A program made the position numbers and the translations under genes. Positions 28,121-37,898 of a stretch of DNA of 64,000 nt are shown here, piece after piece. The DNA lies in the NCBI RefSeq assembly GCF_029937855.1, contig NZ_JAPYPC010000002.1:124001-188000 (forward strand), written 5' to 3'. The stretch is from Christiangramia sp. GTDB taxonomy: Bacteria > Bacteroidota > Bacteroidia > Flavobacteriales > Flavobacteriaceae. The notes under the pieces are model-generated. The model worked only from the letters and a program-made list of their open reading frames with translations, was not told the origin of the DNA and made no database searches. The number at the start of each line of letters is the position of its first letter. The stretch's first letter is position 1.

Positions 28121-29599
28121 ATGAAACAGTTCTGTTTGGTTTATATAGCATTCAGTTTAAGTTTGATTTTAGTCTCCTTTAGTAACAGTTGTATGGCGCA
28201 AGCTGATGCAACTGTTACTGTTGAAGGAAATGTTATTACACTTGAAAATTATTTAGGAAATGGTGTTCAATGGGATCCCTATCAATTGGATTATGGAGAA
28301 GTGGAACTCGAAATTTCTAAAGCGGATTGGGATAAATTATATAGTCGTCTTGATTTCATGAAACCTCAGGTGGTTAGAGTAATGGTTAATACTACTTCAT
28401 CCATTACGAATGACACCTTAAATCCATATAAAGAATTTAAGGATTTAAAACCATTATTGGATTATTGTGAGTCTCGTTCGGTGACTGTAACCTTTGGTGA
28501 TTGGGGTGGAGGAATGGTTAATAGTAAAGATAATACCATCAATGAAAATAATTTAAAACTTGCTGCAAAGTACCTTGATTTTTTAGTCAATACTAAGAAT
28601 TACAGTTGTATTAAATATTACAATCTTATAAATGAACCTAATGGTTTTTGGTCTGCTACTGATGGTAATTACAATTTATGGAAGAATGCTACTCAGTTCT
28701 TTTATAAGGAATTGAAAGAACTTGAATTAGATGATAAAGTAAAAATAATGGCTCCGGATATAGCAATTTGGAAAACGGATAAAATTGATTGGGTGACTAA
28801 TAGTACGAATGATCTTAAAGAGGCTGTGGGGTTATATGACATTCATACTTATCCGTCAAAAATTACTGTGAATTCCGGAAAATACGAGAATATAATACGA
28901 GCATATCGAGAAGCGGCCCCAGAGAACACTCCTATGATCATGGGCGAAATCGGATTTAAATTTGTAGAACCAGAAGATTCGGTTTATCAGAAGGAAAATA
29001 TACGCCGAGCAAAGGCAAAACCTTATGCATCTATTGAGGATTCCCAAATGTTTGTATATGATTATGGTTATGGAATTGATATGGCTGATGCCTTGTTCCA
29101 AACAGTTAATGCCGGATATGCTGGATGTGTCGTCTGGATGCTTGATGATGCTATGCATTCAAAAGAATCTCCCAATAAACTTAAGGTTTGGGGATTCTGG
29201 AATATTCTTGGGGAGGAATATTTTGGAGATAAAGAAGAGGAGGTAAGGCCTTGGTATTATGCATGGTCTTTACTTACGAAATATATGCCCAAAGGAAGTA
29301 AGATTTTAAAAGTAGAAACTACTGGTGATCCAGCCATAAAGGCTATAGCTTTAAAATATAATGAATCGTATACTATTGCAATAGTCAATATTTCTAATGA
29401 GAATAAAGAAATAAACCTGGTGCCTTCAAAATATGAAGGAAAAAGCATTTTTAAAAAATTTGATTATGCTAAAGGTCACCTAAATAAAGTAGGGGACTAT
29501 AGGTTAGAACCTAATGACGAGATAGACCTCAAGTATTCTTCAGAAAATCACTTACACCTTCCTGCTGAATCGTTGACGGTATTAACGACTATTAAATAA
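28121..29599 (+). CDS. Clan GH-A glycoside hydrolase (paralogue 1)
   Basis: 492 aa. Signal peptide with a possible lipobox (SFSNSCMAQ). The (beta/alpha)8 barrel shows an acid/base Glu in YYNLINEPNGFW and a nucleophile Glu in MIMGEIGFKF, the arrangement of clan GH-A. A C-terminal beta domain (about 400-492) caps it. It is clearly paralogous to the product at 32000-33568 (shared NEPNG, GEIGF/GEVGF, YDYGYGIDMAD/YDYDYGVDMAD). I cannot fix the family number (GH5- or GH39-like); a beta-mannosidase or exo-mannanase role is inferred from context. Confidence 0.78.
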   Translation: MKQFCLVYIAFSLSLILVSFSNSCMAQADATVTVEGNVITLENYLGNGVQWDPYQLDYGEVELEISKADWDKLYSRLDFMKPQVVRVMVNTTSSITNDTLNPYKEFKDLKPLLDYCESRSVTVTFGDWGGGMVNSKDNTINENNLKLAAKYLDFLVNTKNYSCIKYYNLINEPNGFWSATDGNYNLWKNATQFFYKELKELELDDKVKIMAPDIAIWKTDKIDWVTNSTNDLKEAVGLYDIHTYPSKITVNSGKYENIIRAYREAAPENTPMIMGEIGFKFVEPEDSVYQKENIRRAKAKPYASIEDSQMFVYDYGYGIDMADALFQTVNAGYAGCVVWMLDDAMHSKESPNKLKVWGFWNILGEEYFGDKEEEVRPWYYAWSLLTKYMPKGSKILKVETTGDPAIKAIALKYNESYTIAIVNISNENKEINLVPSKYEGKSIFKKFDYAKGHLNKVGDYRLEPNDEIDLKYSSENHLHLPAESLTVLTTIK

Positions 29600-29609
29600 T
29601 AAATATTCT

Positions 29610-30815
29610 ATGAAAATGAAAATGAGAATGAACTGGCTGGTTTTATTACTATTTACGATTATTAGTTGTTCTAAAGATTCTCCTGCGGTAGAGGAAACTG
29701 AGGGTGAAACTGGAAAAGACAATGAATATACAACCTTGAGTCTTGTAGATTCTAAAGCTACAGAAACAACCAAAGCTTTGTATGCCAATTTATGGGAAGT
29801 CCAACAAAGAGGAACCATGTTCGGTCATCATGATGATTTGATATATGGGCGAAATTGGTATACTGAAGCGGGAAGGTCTGACATAAAAGATGTGGTTGGT
29901 GATTATCCAGCTGTATTCAGTGTAGATGTAGCAGAAATTATGGATGATAGAAGCGGAACATCCGATTTGAATGATGACAGAATTCGAACAATTAAAGAAG
30001 CGCGGTCTAGAGGGGAAGTAATAATTGCTAATATGCACATAAATAATCCTTTAACAGGGGGAGACTCTTGGGATAATTCCAGCAATATGGTTGCCAAGGA
30101 AATTCTGACGGATGGAAGTGCCACCCAGATCAAATATTTAGAATGGCTGGATAAACTAGCAGATTTCGCTAATAATCTTAAGGATAACAATGGAGATCTA
30201 ATTCCAATAATATTTAGACCATTTCATGAACATACCCAAACTTGGTCCTGGTGGGGTAGAAGTGCTACAACCCAAAATGAATTTATTCAACTTTGGAAGT
30301 TTACCATTGATTACTTAAAAAATTCCAAGGAGGTGCATAATTTTATTTATGCTATATCACCTCAATTGGATCAGGCTGGTTCCAAGGATAGTTTTCTGTT
30401 CAGATGGCCTGGAGATGATTATGTTGATTTCATAGGGATGGACAGCTATCACGGCACCAATACCTCGGCTTTTAGTACCAACCTGCGTAATTTGTCATTA
30501 CTATCTCAGGAAAAAATGATGCCTTGTGGTGTTACTGAAACAGGTGTAGAAGGTATACGCTACACGGACGGGACTTCTATAGACGATTATTGGACAAGCG
30601 AAATTGGAGTCCCATTAACAGGAAAAGAAATATCAATGGTCGTTCTCTGGCGAAATAAATATGATCCTAACCAGAATGGCCATCATTACTTTGCTCCATT
30701 TGAAGGAGAAGAAACATCAGAAAACTTTCTGGATTTTTATAATATGTCTCACATCCTGTTCAGCGAAGATTTACCAGATATGTATACAATGCCATCTGGA
30801 ATTACAATCGAATAA
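29610..30815 (+). CDS. GH26 endo-beta-1,4-mannanase lipoprotein
   Basis: 401 aa. Lipoprotein signal with Cys in FTIISCSKDSP. GH26 hallmarks: TMFGHHDDLIYG near the N-terminus, acid/base Glu in IFRPFHEHTQTWSWWG, and nucleophile Glu in VTETGVEG. It cleaves internal beta-1,4-mannosidic bonds, probably at the cell surface. It lies 10 nt after the previous hydrolase, same operon. Confidence 0.93.
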   Translation: MKMKMRMNWLVLLLFTIISCSKDSPAVEETEGETGKDNEYTTLSLVDSKATETTKALYANLWEVQQRGTMFGHHDDLIYGRNWYTEAGRSDIKDVVGDYPAVFSVDVAEIMDDRSGTSDLNDDRIRTIKEARSRGEVIIANMHINNPLTGGDSWDNSSNMVAKEILTDGSATQIKYLEWLDKLADFANNLKDNNGDLIPIIFRPFHEHTQTWSWWGRSATTQNEFIQLWKFTIDYLKNSKEVHNFIYAISPQLDQAGSKDSFLFRWPGDDYVDFIGMDSYHGTNTSAFSTNLRNLSLLSQEKMMPCGVTETGVEGIRYTDGTSIDDYWTSEIGVPLTGKEISMVVLWRNKYDPNQNGHHYFAPFEGEETSENFLDFYNMSHILFSEDLPDMYTMPSGITIE

Positions 30816-30954
30816 TTAACTGAATTAAAACGGAATACTCAAAAGAAATTCAATGTGGTCATCAGACTGGCCCAGTGGATAATATATTCAGAATAGCGAA
30901 ACATTACAAGGAATAACAAAATCGATAAATAATTCCAGTAAAATAAAATTTAAA

Positions 30955-32007
30955 ATGAACGAAATTCAAAAACCTACTTTAAATAACGTGTCATTGAAAC
31001 TAAAAAAATCTAAGAGCAACCCTGTGTTGTCGCCGAATATGAATAATGATTGGGAGAGTCTTGTGACTTGCAATCCAGGGGTGTGGTACGAAGATGGTAT
31101 TTTTTATATGCTATACCGTGCCGCCGGTAATGATGAAGAACATAGGATTTGTTTCGGATTGGCAACCAGTAATAACGGAAAAGATTTTAAAAGAGTTTCC
31201 GATAAACCAGTTTTAGAGCCTAGTATAGATGGTCCGGATATGGGTGCAATAGAAGATCCGAGGATTGTAAAATTTGGGGAAGAATATTATATCACATATG
31301 CTTATCGGCCTTATCCACCTGGGCAATATTGGAATTTTGGGCATGATGAAATAAGATTACCTGAAGTAGGCGAAGATGCACCTTTGGTATTAAAAAATAA
31401 TATTGCAAATTCAGGATTAATATTAACCAAAGATTTTCATACTTATCGCAGACTGGGACGTGTTACCAGTCCCCAACTTGATGATAGAGATGTGATCTTG
31501 TTTCCGGAAAAAATCAATGGTAAATATGCAATGCTGCACCGCCCCAAAGAATGGGTGGGAACAGAATATGGGTGTGAACATCCTTCTATATGGATTAAAT
31601 TTTCGAATGATCTTATGGTTTGGGATGAACCCAGTAAGTTATTACTGAGTGGTATAAAAGGTACCTGGGAAGAGAAGATTGGTGGAAGCACCCCACCTCT
31701 TAAAACAAAAGACGGATGGTTAATTATCTATCATGGTGTTGAAAATGGCGGTAAAGGGTTTTATAGAGTAGGAGCAGTACTGCTAGATCTTGAAGACCCA
31801 ACAATTGTAACTCATAGACTTCCATATTTTATTATGGAACCGGAGTTTGATTATGAGCTCGAAGGATATTACAGAGGCTGTGTGTTTCCAACAGGCAACA
31901 TGATTATTGATAAAACTTTGTACGTTTATTATGGTGCAGCAGATAAATATGTGGGACTTGCCACCTGTGATTTAGATGAACTCCTAAATGCTTTGAAAAA
32001 TGCTTAA
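30955..32007 (+). CDS. GH130 beta-mannoside phosphorylase
   Basis: 350 aa, no signal peptide, so cytoplasmic. A five-bladed propeller with CNPGVWYEDGIFYMLYRA, the catalytic Asp motif GAIEDPRI, DDRDVILFPEKINGKYAMLHRP, and phosphate-site residues in GCEHPSIWIKF and YHGVENGGKGFYRVGA. The family phosphorolyses beta-mannosides to mannose-1-phosphate. Whether the substrate is mannosyl-glucose or manno-oligosaccharide cannot be told here; no mannobiose 2-epimerase gene is in the window. Its stop overlaps the next start by 8 nt. Confidence 0.92.
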   Translation: MNEIQKPTLNNVSLKLKKSKSNPVLSPNMNNDWESLVTCNPGVWYEDGIFYMLYRAAGNDEEHRICFGLATSNNGKDFKRVSDKPVLEPSIDGPDMGAIEDPRIVKFGEEYYITYAYRPYPPGQYWNFGHDEIRLPEVGEDAPLVLKNNIANSGLILTKDFHTYRRLGRVTSPQLDDRDVILFPEKINGKYAMLHRPKEWVGTEYGCEHPSIWIKFSNDLMVWDEPSKLLLSGIKGTWEEKIGGSTPPLKTKDGWLIIYHGVENGGKGFYRVGAVLLDLEDPTIVTHRLPYFIMEPEFDYELEGYYRGCVFPTGNMIIDKTLYVYYGAADKYVGLATCDLDELLNALKNA

Positions 32008-33568
32008 AAGAATTATTTATATATCCTTGATAAGTTCAAATGTTCTGTTATTTATAGGATGTGATAAAAAATCTTCTAATTCTTCTTCGGAAGTAATAGG
32101 GTTGCTTCCTAATAAGATAATATCACCATCTTCAGATTTTATTGGAGGAGGAGTGGAATGGTCGGCGTATCCCCACGCAGATGCAGAGGAAGCTGAGTGG
32201 GGTCTTTTAATGACAGAGGATAAATGGAATACTGTTTTTGAACGGCTGGATTTTATGCAACCTAAAATTGTTAGAGTGCTCGACCAGGCCAACTGGAGAT
32301 ACTTAAAAGGTATGGATAATGGAAATCCTGTTTTAGACTTTGAAAATCAGGAAATGCAGGCACTTTACAAATTGCTTGATTATTGTGAAAAGAATGATAT
32401 ACAGGTAATATTGGGGGAATGGGGACAACCTTATAAAGTTCATGACACAAATCTGAATATGCAGAACGCATTTAGCGGAGCAACAGATCCTAAATGGATT
32501 TCTATCATCGCCGATCACCTCGAACATCTTATTAAGGAAAAGGGCTATCAATGTATAAAATATTATAATTTGGTTAATGAACCTAATGGATACTGGTCAT
32601 CAATTGATGGAAACTGGAAGGAATGGAAAGAAGCCGTTAAAATGTTAGATAGCGCTATTGCTTCCAGAGACTTGAACCAGGTAAAACTCATGGGTCCTGA
32701 TAGTACCCCCTATAATAATGATAAGTCGATTTATAAAGGTGTCGAATGGGCAGAGCAAGCAGTTATGCAGTTAAATGATGTTTTAGGAGCTTATGATGTA
32801 CATGACTATCCTACACAAGAAAAAGTTCGGTCAGGCGAGTTTCAAGAGATGTATTCAGAAATGATCGCTTTTGCCGACAGCGTTGCACATAAACCGTTTG
32901 TGTTAGGAGAGGTAGGTTTTGAAAAATATGTAGAACCCAATATTTCGCGATATAAAGCAGATCCTTATGCAAGTCCCGATAGTCAAATGAGGATTTATGA
33001 TTATGATTATGGGGTGGATATGGCAGATGTCATGGCACAGGCTCTTAATGCCGGTTTTGATGGTGTGATTGCTTGGGGTTTGGATGATGCTATGCATACC
33101 AACGGTGATACTGGGGATAAAACTCAATTAAAGCGTTGGGGTATGTGGAATATTTTAGGAGAAGAATTAACTGGGGATAAATCAGATGAAGATATTCGCC
33201 CTTGGTTCTATACGTGGGCTTTGATGACCAGATATTTCAAAGGGGATATGGATATTATAGGAAGCAATGGTAAATTACCAGAATTAGTGAGATTTGTTGC
33301 TGGTAAATCTTCTAAAGGGGATATCACCTTTTCGGTAATAAACAATTCCGAAAAGGATATAGAATTGCCTGTAGATGTTAATTCCTTTAATGCAGACGGT
33401 AAAAGGTTTAATAAATATCTATACTCTGAAAGTAAACGTCCAGTCGATTCCTCTGGCTTTCCTATACCGGAAAAGGATAATATAATGCTTAAGGAGAACT
33501 TCAAACTCAAATTACCATCTAAAAGTGTTGTTTTGTATACCACATATAATTCCGAAGGAAAATCATGA
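32000..33568 (+). CDS. Clan GH-A glycoside hydrolase lipoprotein (paralogue 2)
   Basis: 522 aa. Lipoprotein signal with Cys in VLLFIGCDKKSSNSS. Acid/base Glu in YYNLVNEPNGYWS and nucleophile Glu in FVLGEVGFEKYVEP, within a TIM barrel; a C-terminal beta domain ends the protein. Same family as the product at 28121-29599, with a different N-terminal sorting signal, so the pair may act at different sites or on different chain lengths. Its start overlaps the GH130 stop, and its end overlaps the transporter start by 4 nt (ATGA). Confidence 0.8.
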   Translation: MLKRIIYISLISSNVLLFIGCDKKSSNSSSEVIGLLPNKIISPSSDFIGGGVEWSAYPHADAEEAEWGLLMTEDKWNTVFERLDFMQPKIVRVLDQANWRYLKGMDNGNPVLDFENQEMQALYKLLDYCEKNDIQVILGEWGQPYKVHDTNLNMQNAFSGATDPKWISIIADHLEHLIKEKGYQCIKYYNLVNEPNGYWSSIDGNWKEWKEAVKMLDSAIASRDLNQVKLMGPDSTPYNNDKSIYKGVEWAEQAVMQLNDVLGAYDVHDYPTQEKVRSGEFQEMYSEMIAFADSVAHKPFVLGEVGFEKYVEPNISRYKADPYASPDSQMRIYDYDYGVDMADVMAQALNAGFDGVIAWGLDDAMHTNGDTGDKTQLKRWGMWNILGEELTGDKSDEDIRPWFYTWALMTRYFKGDMDIIGSNGKLPELVRFVAGKSSKGDITFSVINNSEKDIELPVDVNSFNADGKRFNKYLYSESKRPVDSSGFPIPEKDNIMLKENFKLKLPSKSVVLYTTYNSEGKS

Positions 33569-35199
33569 GCCTAAGTACAATAGATTTTTTTGTCTTACTC
33601 GCCTATATAGTATTCATTATTTGGTGGGCATTAAAACATGGAAAAACGGCGAGCTCAGATGACTATTTTCTGGCGGGACGAAACCTAACCTGGCCAATGG
33701 TAGGTCTTTCTCTTTTCGCTGCAAGCGTCTCTAGCTCTACTTTAATGGGACATTCCGGAGAAGGTTTTATCAGTGGAATAGCAGTTTTTAATTACAATTG
33801 GATATCTGTGCTTGTCCTGGCATTTTTCGCTACCTTTTTTCTGCCTTTTTATATTAGATCAGGCATTTTTACTATGCCAGAATTTCTTGAAAGAAGGTTT
33901 GATGGAAGATCAAGGACTTATTTTTCTTTCATTACGATCATTGGAAATGTCTTTTTAGATGCTGCGGCCACTTTATATACCGGAGCTTTAATTATTAAAA
34001 TGATATTTCCGGAAGCTGAAATTGTCTGGATAATTATTGGAATGGCTGCAGTTGCCGGAAGTTATACAATTATTGGTGGTCTTTCTTCTGCTATCAATGC
34101 AGATATGATACAGGCTGGTATTCTAATAATTGGTTCGTCGCTGTTATTCTTTTTTGCACTTAATAATATTGGAGGATGGAACACTTTTGTGGAAAGGTTT
34201 AGTGACGGATTCTGGCTTAGGCTGACACGTCCTCTTGATGACCCAACTGTACCTTGGCTTGGAATGTGGGTAGGAATTCCTATTCTAGGATTCTACTTTT
34301 GGGCAAATAATCAGGTTATGGTGCAAAGGGTGCTCTCTGCCAAATCTGTAGACCATGGAAGAAAAGGGGTTTTATTGGTCGGATTTTTATACTTATTAAC
34401 CATATTTATTTTTATAATTCCAGGTTTGATTGCTAGAGGTATTAACCTTTTCGGGGTCGAAGATCTACCTCATAAGATCATCAGTGGAAGTGTGCTGAAA
34501 CAGGATTATGGGATTAATACAGATCAGGTTTATCCTCGTCTAATTCTTGAACTTTTACCTATCGGTCTTATTGGCATTATTCTTTCAGCAATGATATCCG
34601 CCCTGACCTCTACATTAAGTGCTACATTGAGTTCGGTATCCACTCTCTTTACAATGGATTTTTACAGTAAGATTGATAAGAATGCAAGTAGTAAGAAAAA
34701 AGTTCGAGTGGGTCAGGTAACGGCTGTAATTACCCTAGTAATTGCTGTAATTTGGGCGCCATATATCCGGGAGTTTGACTCTCTGATTGCCTATTATCAG
34801 GAGATCGTATCATATCTGGCTCCTCCGATTGTAGGCACCTTTTTTCTAGGCTTATTCTGGAAAAGAGCAAATGGAACAGGTGCAATTACAGGCTTGTTTT
34901 CAGGTCTTATAGTGGCTGCGGCAATAATGATCTTGAAATATGTTTTAGATATTGAATTGGGACTTCATTTTTTACTTCTCGCTCCTGTTCTTTTAATTAT
35001 AAGTTTAATGGTAACGGTAATTGTCAGCTTTGTAACCCAGCCGCCATCCACAGAAAAGGTCAGGGAAAATACCTGGACAGTACAAATCTGGAGGGATGAA
35101 ACCAAGGAAATGAAAGGAGTGGTATGGTATAAAAATTATAGGGTTCAAGTGGTTGTTTTAATTCTAGCTTGTTTTGGAATGTATGCTGCTTTCTTCTAA
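33565..35199 (+). CDS. Sodium:solute symporter (SSS family)
   Basis: 544 aa with about 13-14 hydrophobic helices. Family features: DDYFLAGRNLTWPMVGLSLFA near the N-terminus, GYLL-type core IGGLSSAINADMIQAG, and SALTSTLSATLSSVSTLFTMDFY near helix 8 (Na+ site). It resembles SGLT-type transporters next to GH130 genes and should carry mannose-containing mono- or disaccharides across the inner membrane. It is translationally coupled to the upstream hydrolase. Confidence 0.93.
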   Translation: MSLSTIDFFVLLAYIVFIIWWALKHGKTASSDDYFLAGRNLTWPMVGLSLFAASVSSSTLMGHSGEGFISGIAVFNYNWISVLVLAFFATFFLPFYIRSGIFTMPEFLERRFDGRSRTYFSFITIIGNVFLDAAATLYTGALIIKMIFPEAEIVWIIIGMAAVAGSYTIIGGLSSAINADMIQAGILIIGSSLLFFFALNNIGGWNTFVERFSDGFWLRLTRPLDDPTVPWLGMWVGIPILGFYFWANNQVMVQRVLSAKSVDHGRKGVLLVGFLYLLTIFIFIIPGLIARGINLFGVEDLPHKIISGSVLKQDYGINTDQVYPRLILELLPIGLIGIILSAMISALTSTLSATLSSVSTLFTMDFYSKIDKNASSKKKVRVGQVTAVITLVIAVIWAPYIREFDSLIAYYQEIVSYLAPPIVGTFFLGLFWKRANGTGAITGLFSGLIVAAAIMILKYVLDIELGLHFLLLAPVLLIISLMVTVIVSFVTQPPSTEKVRENTWTVQIWRDETKEMKGVVWYKNYRVQVVVLILACFGMYAAFF

Positions 35200-35341
35200 A
35201 AAATGGCTGCATTAAGGCCTTCAAAGCAAAAATTTCTTAAAGAGATCAATGCCTTTTAGAATTAAGATATGAAGGAAAGATTTGATCCCCAATGGCTTTA
35301 ACTATGTTTTTCTAATTCCAGATCAACCATATAATTGAAAT

Positions 35342-36655
35342 ATGAAAAAAGACTATATAATTTTAGTTATCTGCTTGCTAATGTTTTCAATAATCAATGC
35401 CCAAGATTTTGTAGAGGTTCAAGATGGCCAATTCGTTAGGAGTGGAAAAACCTATCATTATTTGGGAACAAATTTTTGGTATGGTATGAACTTGGGCGCA
35501 AATAATAAGGATAGGCTGATTCGAGAATTAAACCAATTAGAAAAACTTGGGGTGAAAAATTTAAGAATTATGGCATCTTCAGAGGGTGAACCAGATTCTC
35601 CCTGGCGAATGCATCCGACCCTACAGCCGGAACCGGGAGAATTTAATGAAAATTTGTTAGCTGGGTTGGATTTTCTACTTGATGAGATGAAAAAACGGGA
35701 TATGCTCGCAGTTGTATGTCTAAATAATTTCTGGCCTTGGTCTGGCGGGTTCGCTCAATACGTTTCATGGGCGAACGGAAATGAGGAGATTCCATTTCCC
35801 CCACCTGCAGAAGGAGGAAACTGGCGGACTTATCAGGAATACTCTGCAAAATTTTATCAAAATGAAAAAGCTCAAAAATGGTTTAAAGATTTAATCCGCA
35901 AAATTGTAAATAGAAAGAATACTATAAATAGTTTAGAATACAGAAATGATCCAACCATTATGGCTTGGCAACTGGCCAATGAACCGGAAGGAATAGATAA
36001 ACCGGAGTTATATAGGAAATGGATCTTTGAAACCGCCGATTTCATAAAAGAATTAGACAGTAATCATTTAGTATCAATAGGTAGCGAAGGAAACACCCCC
36101 TCACCAAAAAATGGAACAGACTTTTTTAATGACCACAATTACTCTTCTATAGATTACTGTACGTTTCATCTATGGGTACAAAACTGGGGGTGGTACAATC
36201 CAAAGGAACCTGAAGAAACATATAGTGATGCTATCCTTAAGGCTTCTCAATATATTAATGAACATCTGAAAGTCGCAAAGGAATTAAATAAACCGATAGT
36301 TCTGGAGGAATTCGGAATATCAAGGGATGATAATAGTTATAAGGTAGCTTCAGAAGTAATGTATAGAGATAATTACTTCAGATTTATTTTTCAATCAATT
36401 TTAAATTATGCTCAGAATTTGAAGCAAATGTCTGGAGTAAATTTTTGGGCTTGGGGAGGCGAGGGAAGACCCAGAGTTCCAAAGGCTATTTGGAAAACAG
36501 GAGATGATTTTATAGGAGATCCTCCACATGAATATCAAGGGTGGTATTCTGTTTATAATAAAGATATTTCCACTCTCATCATATTAAAAAATTTCTCGGA
36601 AAAATTTACATCTCTCAATACTGAATTAACGGAAAGTTTAAATCAAGAATTATAA
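35342..36655 (+). CDS. GH5_7-like endo-beta-1,4-mannanase
   Basis: 437 aa. Signal peptide (about 1-20, ending INAQ). Subfamily-7-like features: YHYLGTNFWYGMNLGA, LGVKNLRIMASSEG, acid/base Glu in AWQLANEPEGID, nucleophile Glu in PIVLEEFGISRDD and the aromatic platform FHLWVQNWGWYNP. It hydrolyses mannan backbones in the periplasm or outside the cell. It follows the symporter after a 142-bp gap that could hold its own promoter. Confidence 0.92.
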   Translation: MKKDYIILVICLLMFSIINAQDFVEVQDGQFVRSGKTYHYLGTNFWYGMNLGANNKDRLIRELNQLEKLGVKNLRIMASSEGEPDSPWRMHPTLQPEPGEFNENLLAGLDFLLDEMKKRDMLAVVCLNNFWPWSGGFAQYVSWANGNEEIPFPPPAEGGNWRTYQEYSAKFYQNEKAQKWFKDLIRKIVNRKNTINSLEYRNDPTIMAWQLANEPEGIDKPELYRKWIFETADFIKELDSNHLVSIGSEGNTPSPKNGTDFFNDHNYSSIDYCTFHLWVQNWGWYNPKEPEETYSDAILKASQYINEHLKVAKELNKPIVLEEFGISRDDNSYKVASEVMYRDNYFRFIFQSILNYAQNLKQMSGVNFWAWGGEGRPRVPKAIWKTGDDFIGDPPHEYQGWYSVYNKDISTLIILKNFSEKFTSLNTELTESLNQEL

Positions 36656-36823
36656 AAATAAAGATTTAATTATTGTAGCTCTATATGGAATCGATTCGAA
36701 ACTTATCTCTATGAAAATTTAAAAAAGTTATGATTCGGTAAAGCTAAACTCATAGAGTTTATTATTTGTTCTAAATACTTGAAGAGAGGTTAGAAATTAA
36801 TCATCTAATAAAATTGCTTATAA

Positions 36824-37834
36824 ATGTCGGGAAAAGTGACAATGAAGGAATTATCAAAATCACTTAATTTATCTATTAGTACTATTTCAAAGGCTCTGAA
36901 TAACAGCCCGGAAATCAGTAAGACAACGGTAAATAAAGTTAAAGAATTTGCAATGTTAAATAACTATGTTCCCAATATGGCAGCGCGAAACTTAAAAGCA
37001 GGAAAATGCAATACAATTGGGGTAATTCTTCCAACTATTTCAACTCCATTCTTTTCCAGTGTTTTTGAAGGAATTGAATCTTTAGCAGTTAAAAATAATT
37101 ATAGGATAGTTTTTTGTTTGTCAAATGAATCACTGGAAAAGGAAAAAGCCTGCATTCAAAAACTTGTTGAAACACAGGTTGATGGACTTATTATTTCACC
37201 TTCTCGTGAAACAAAAAGAACAAAAGCCGTTGGACATTTGTCGAAATTAAAAGCTTATAGAATTCCTGTTGTAACATTTGATAGAGGGTTTTCGGAAATT
37301 GATTGTGATACTATAACTACTGATGAGGAGTTGAAAACAGAATTGGCAATTTACAATTTGGAAAAGGCAGGTTGTGAAAACATCATTTTTCTGGCTGATT
37401 CATCAGATGTGGGCATTTATGAATCCAGAAAAAAAGGGTACCGAAACGCCATGCAGTCTTTAGGTTTAACTCCTGTTATTATTGAGTACCGAGAAAAATT
37501 TCCAAAAAGACATCTAAAAGAGCGCCTTTTGTCAAAATCTATGGACGGGATACTTGCCTGTACAGAACAATTAGCGATTGAGGTAATGAGCTTTATCTTA
37601 AAAAACGGATTTTCCATACCCAACGATGTATCCGTTTTAGGCTTTAATGATAGTTACCTTGGCAAATCCTTTTGGCCACCGCTAAGTTCTATCGACCTTA
37701 AACCAAAGGAACAGGGGCGACTAGCTCTAGAAACTTTAATTGATAGAATTAAAGGCTTGCTTCCAGTAGGAAATATTAACCATCAATTGCATTCTGAAAT
37801 CATACAACGACAATCTACGCGGACATTCGTTTAA
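36824..37834 (+). CDS. LacI-family transcriptional regulator
   Basis: 336 aa. N-terminal LacI helix-turn-helix (MKELSKSLNLSISTISKALN, hinge NYVPNMAARNLKAGK) and a periplasmic-binding-protein-like sensor domain (IGVILPTISTPFFSSVFEGI, DGLIISPS, VLGFNDSYLGKSFWPPLSSI). It lies inside the mannan locus and presumably represses or activates part of it in response to a sugar. It is preceded by a 168-bp spacer, so it is probably separately transcribed. Confidence 0.94.
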   Translation: MSGKVTMKELSKSLNLSISTISKALNNSPEISKTTVNKVKEFAMLNNYVPNMAARNLKAGKCNTIGVILPTISTPFFSSVFEGIESLAVKNNYRIVFCLSNESLEKEKACIQKLVETQVDGLIISPSRETKRTKAVGHLSKLKAYRIPVVTFDRGFSEIDCDTITTDEELKTELAIYNLEKAGCENIIFLADSSDVGIYESRKKGYRNAMQSLGLTPVIIEYREKFPKRHLKERLLSKSMDGILACTEQLAIEVMSFILKNGFSIPNDVSVLGFNDSYLGKSFWPPLSSIDLKPKEQGRLALETLIDRIKGLLPVGNINHQLHSEIIQRQSTRTFV

Positions 37835-37898
37835 AAGGTTTAAGGATAAAAAATAAACCGGATCCAATAAGCAAGAATCACCCTTAAGATACCGAAAA

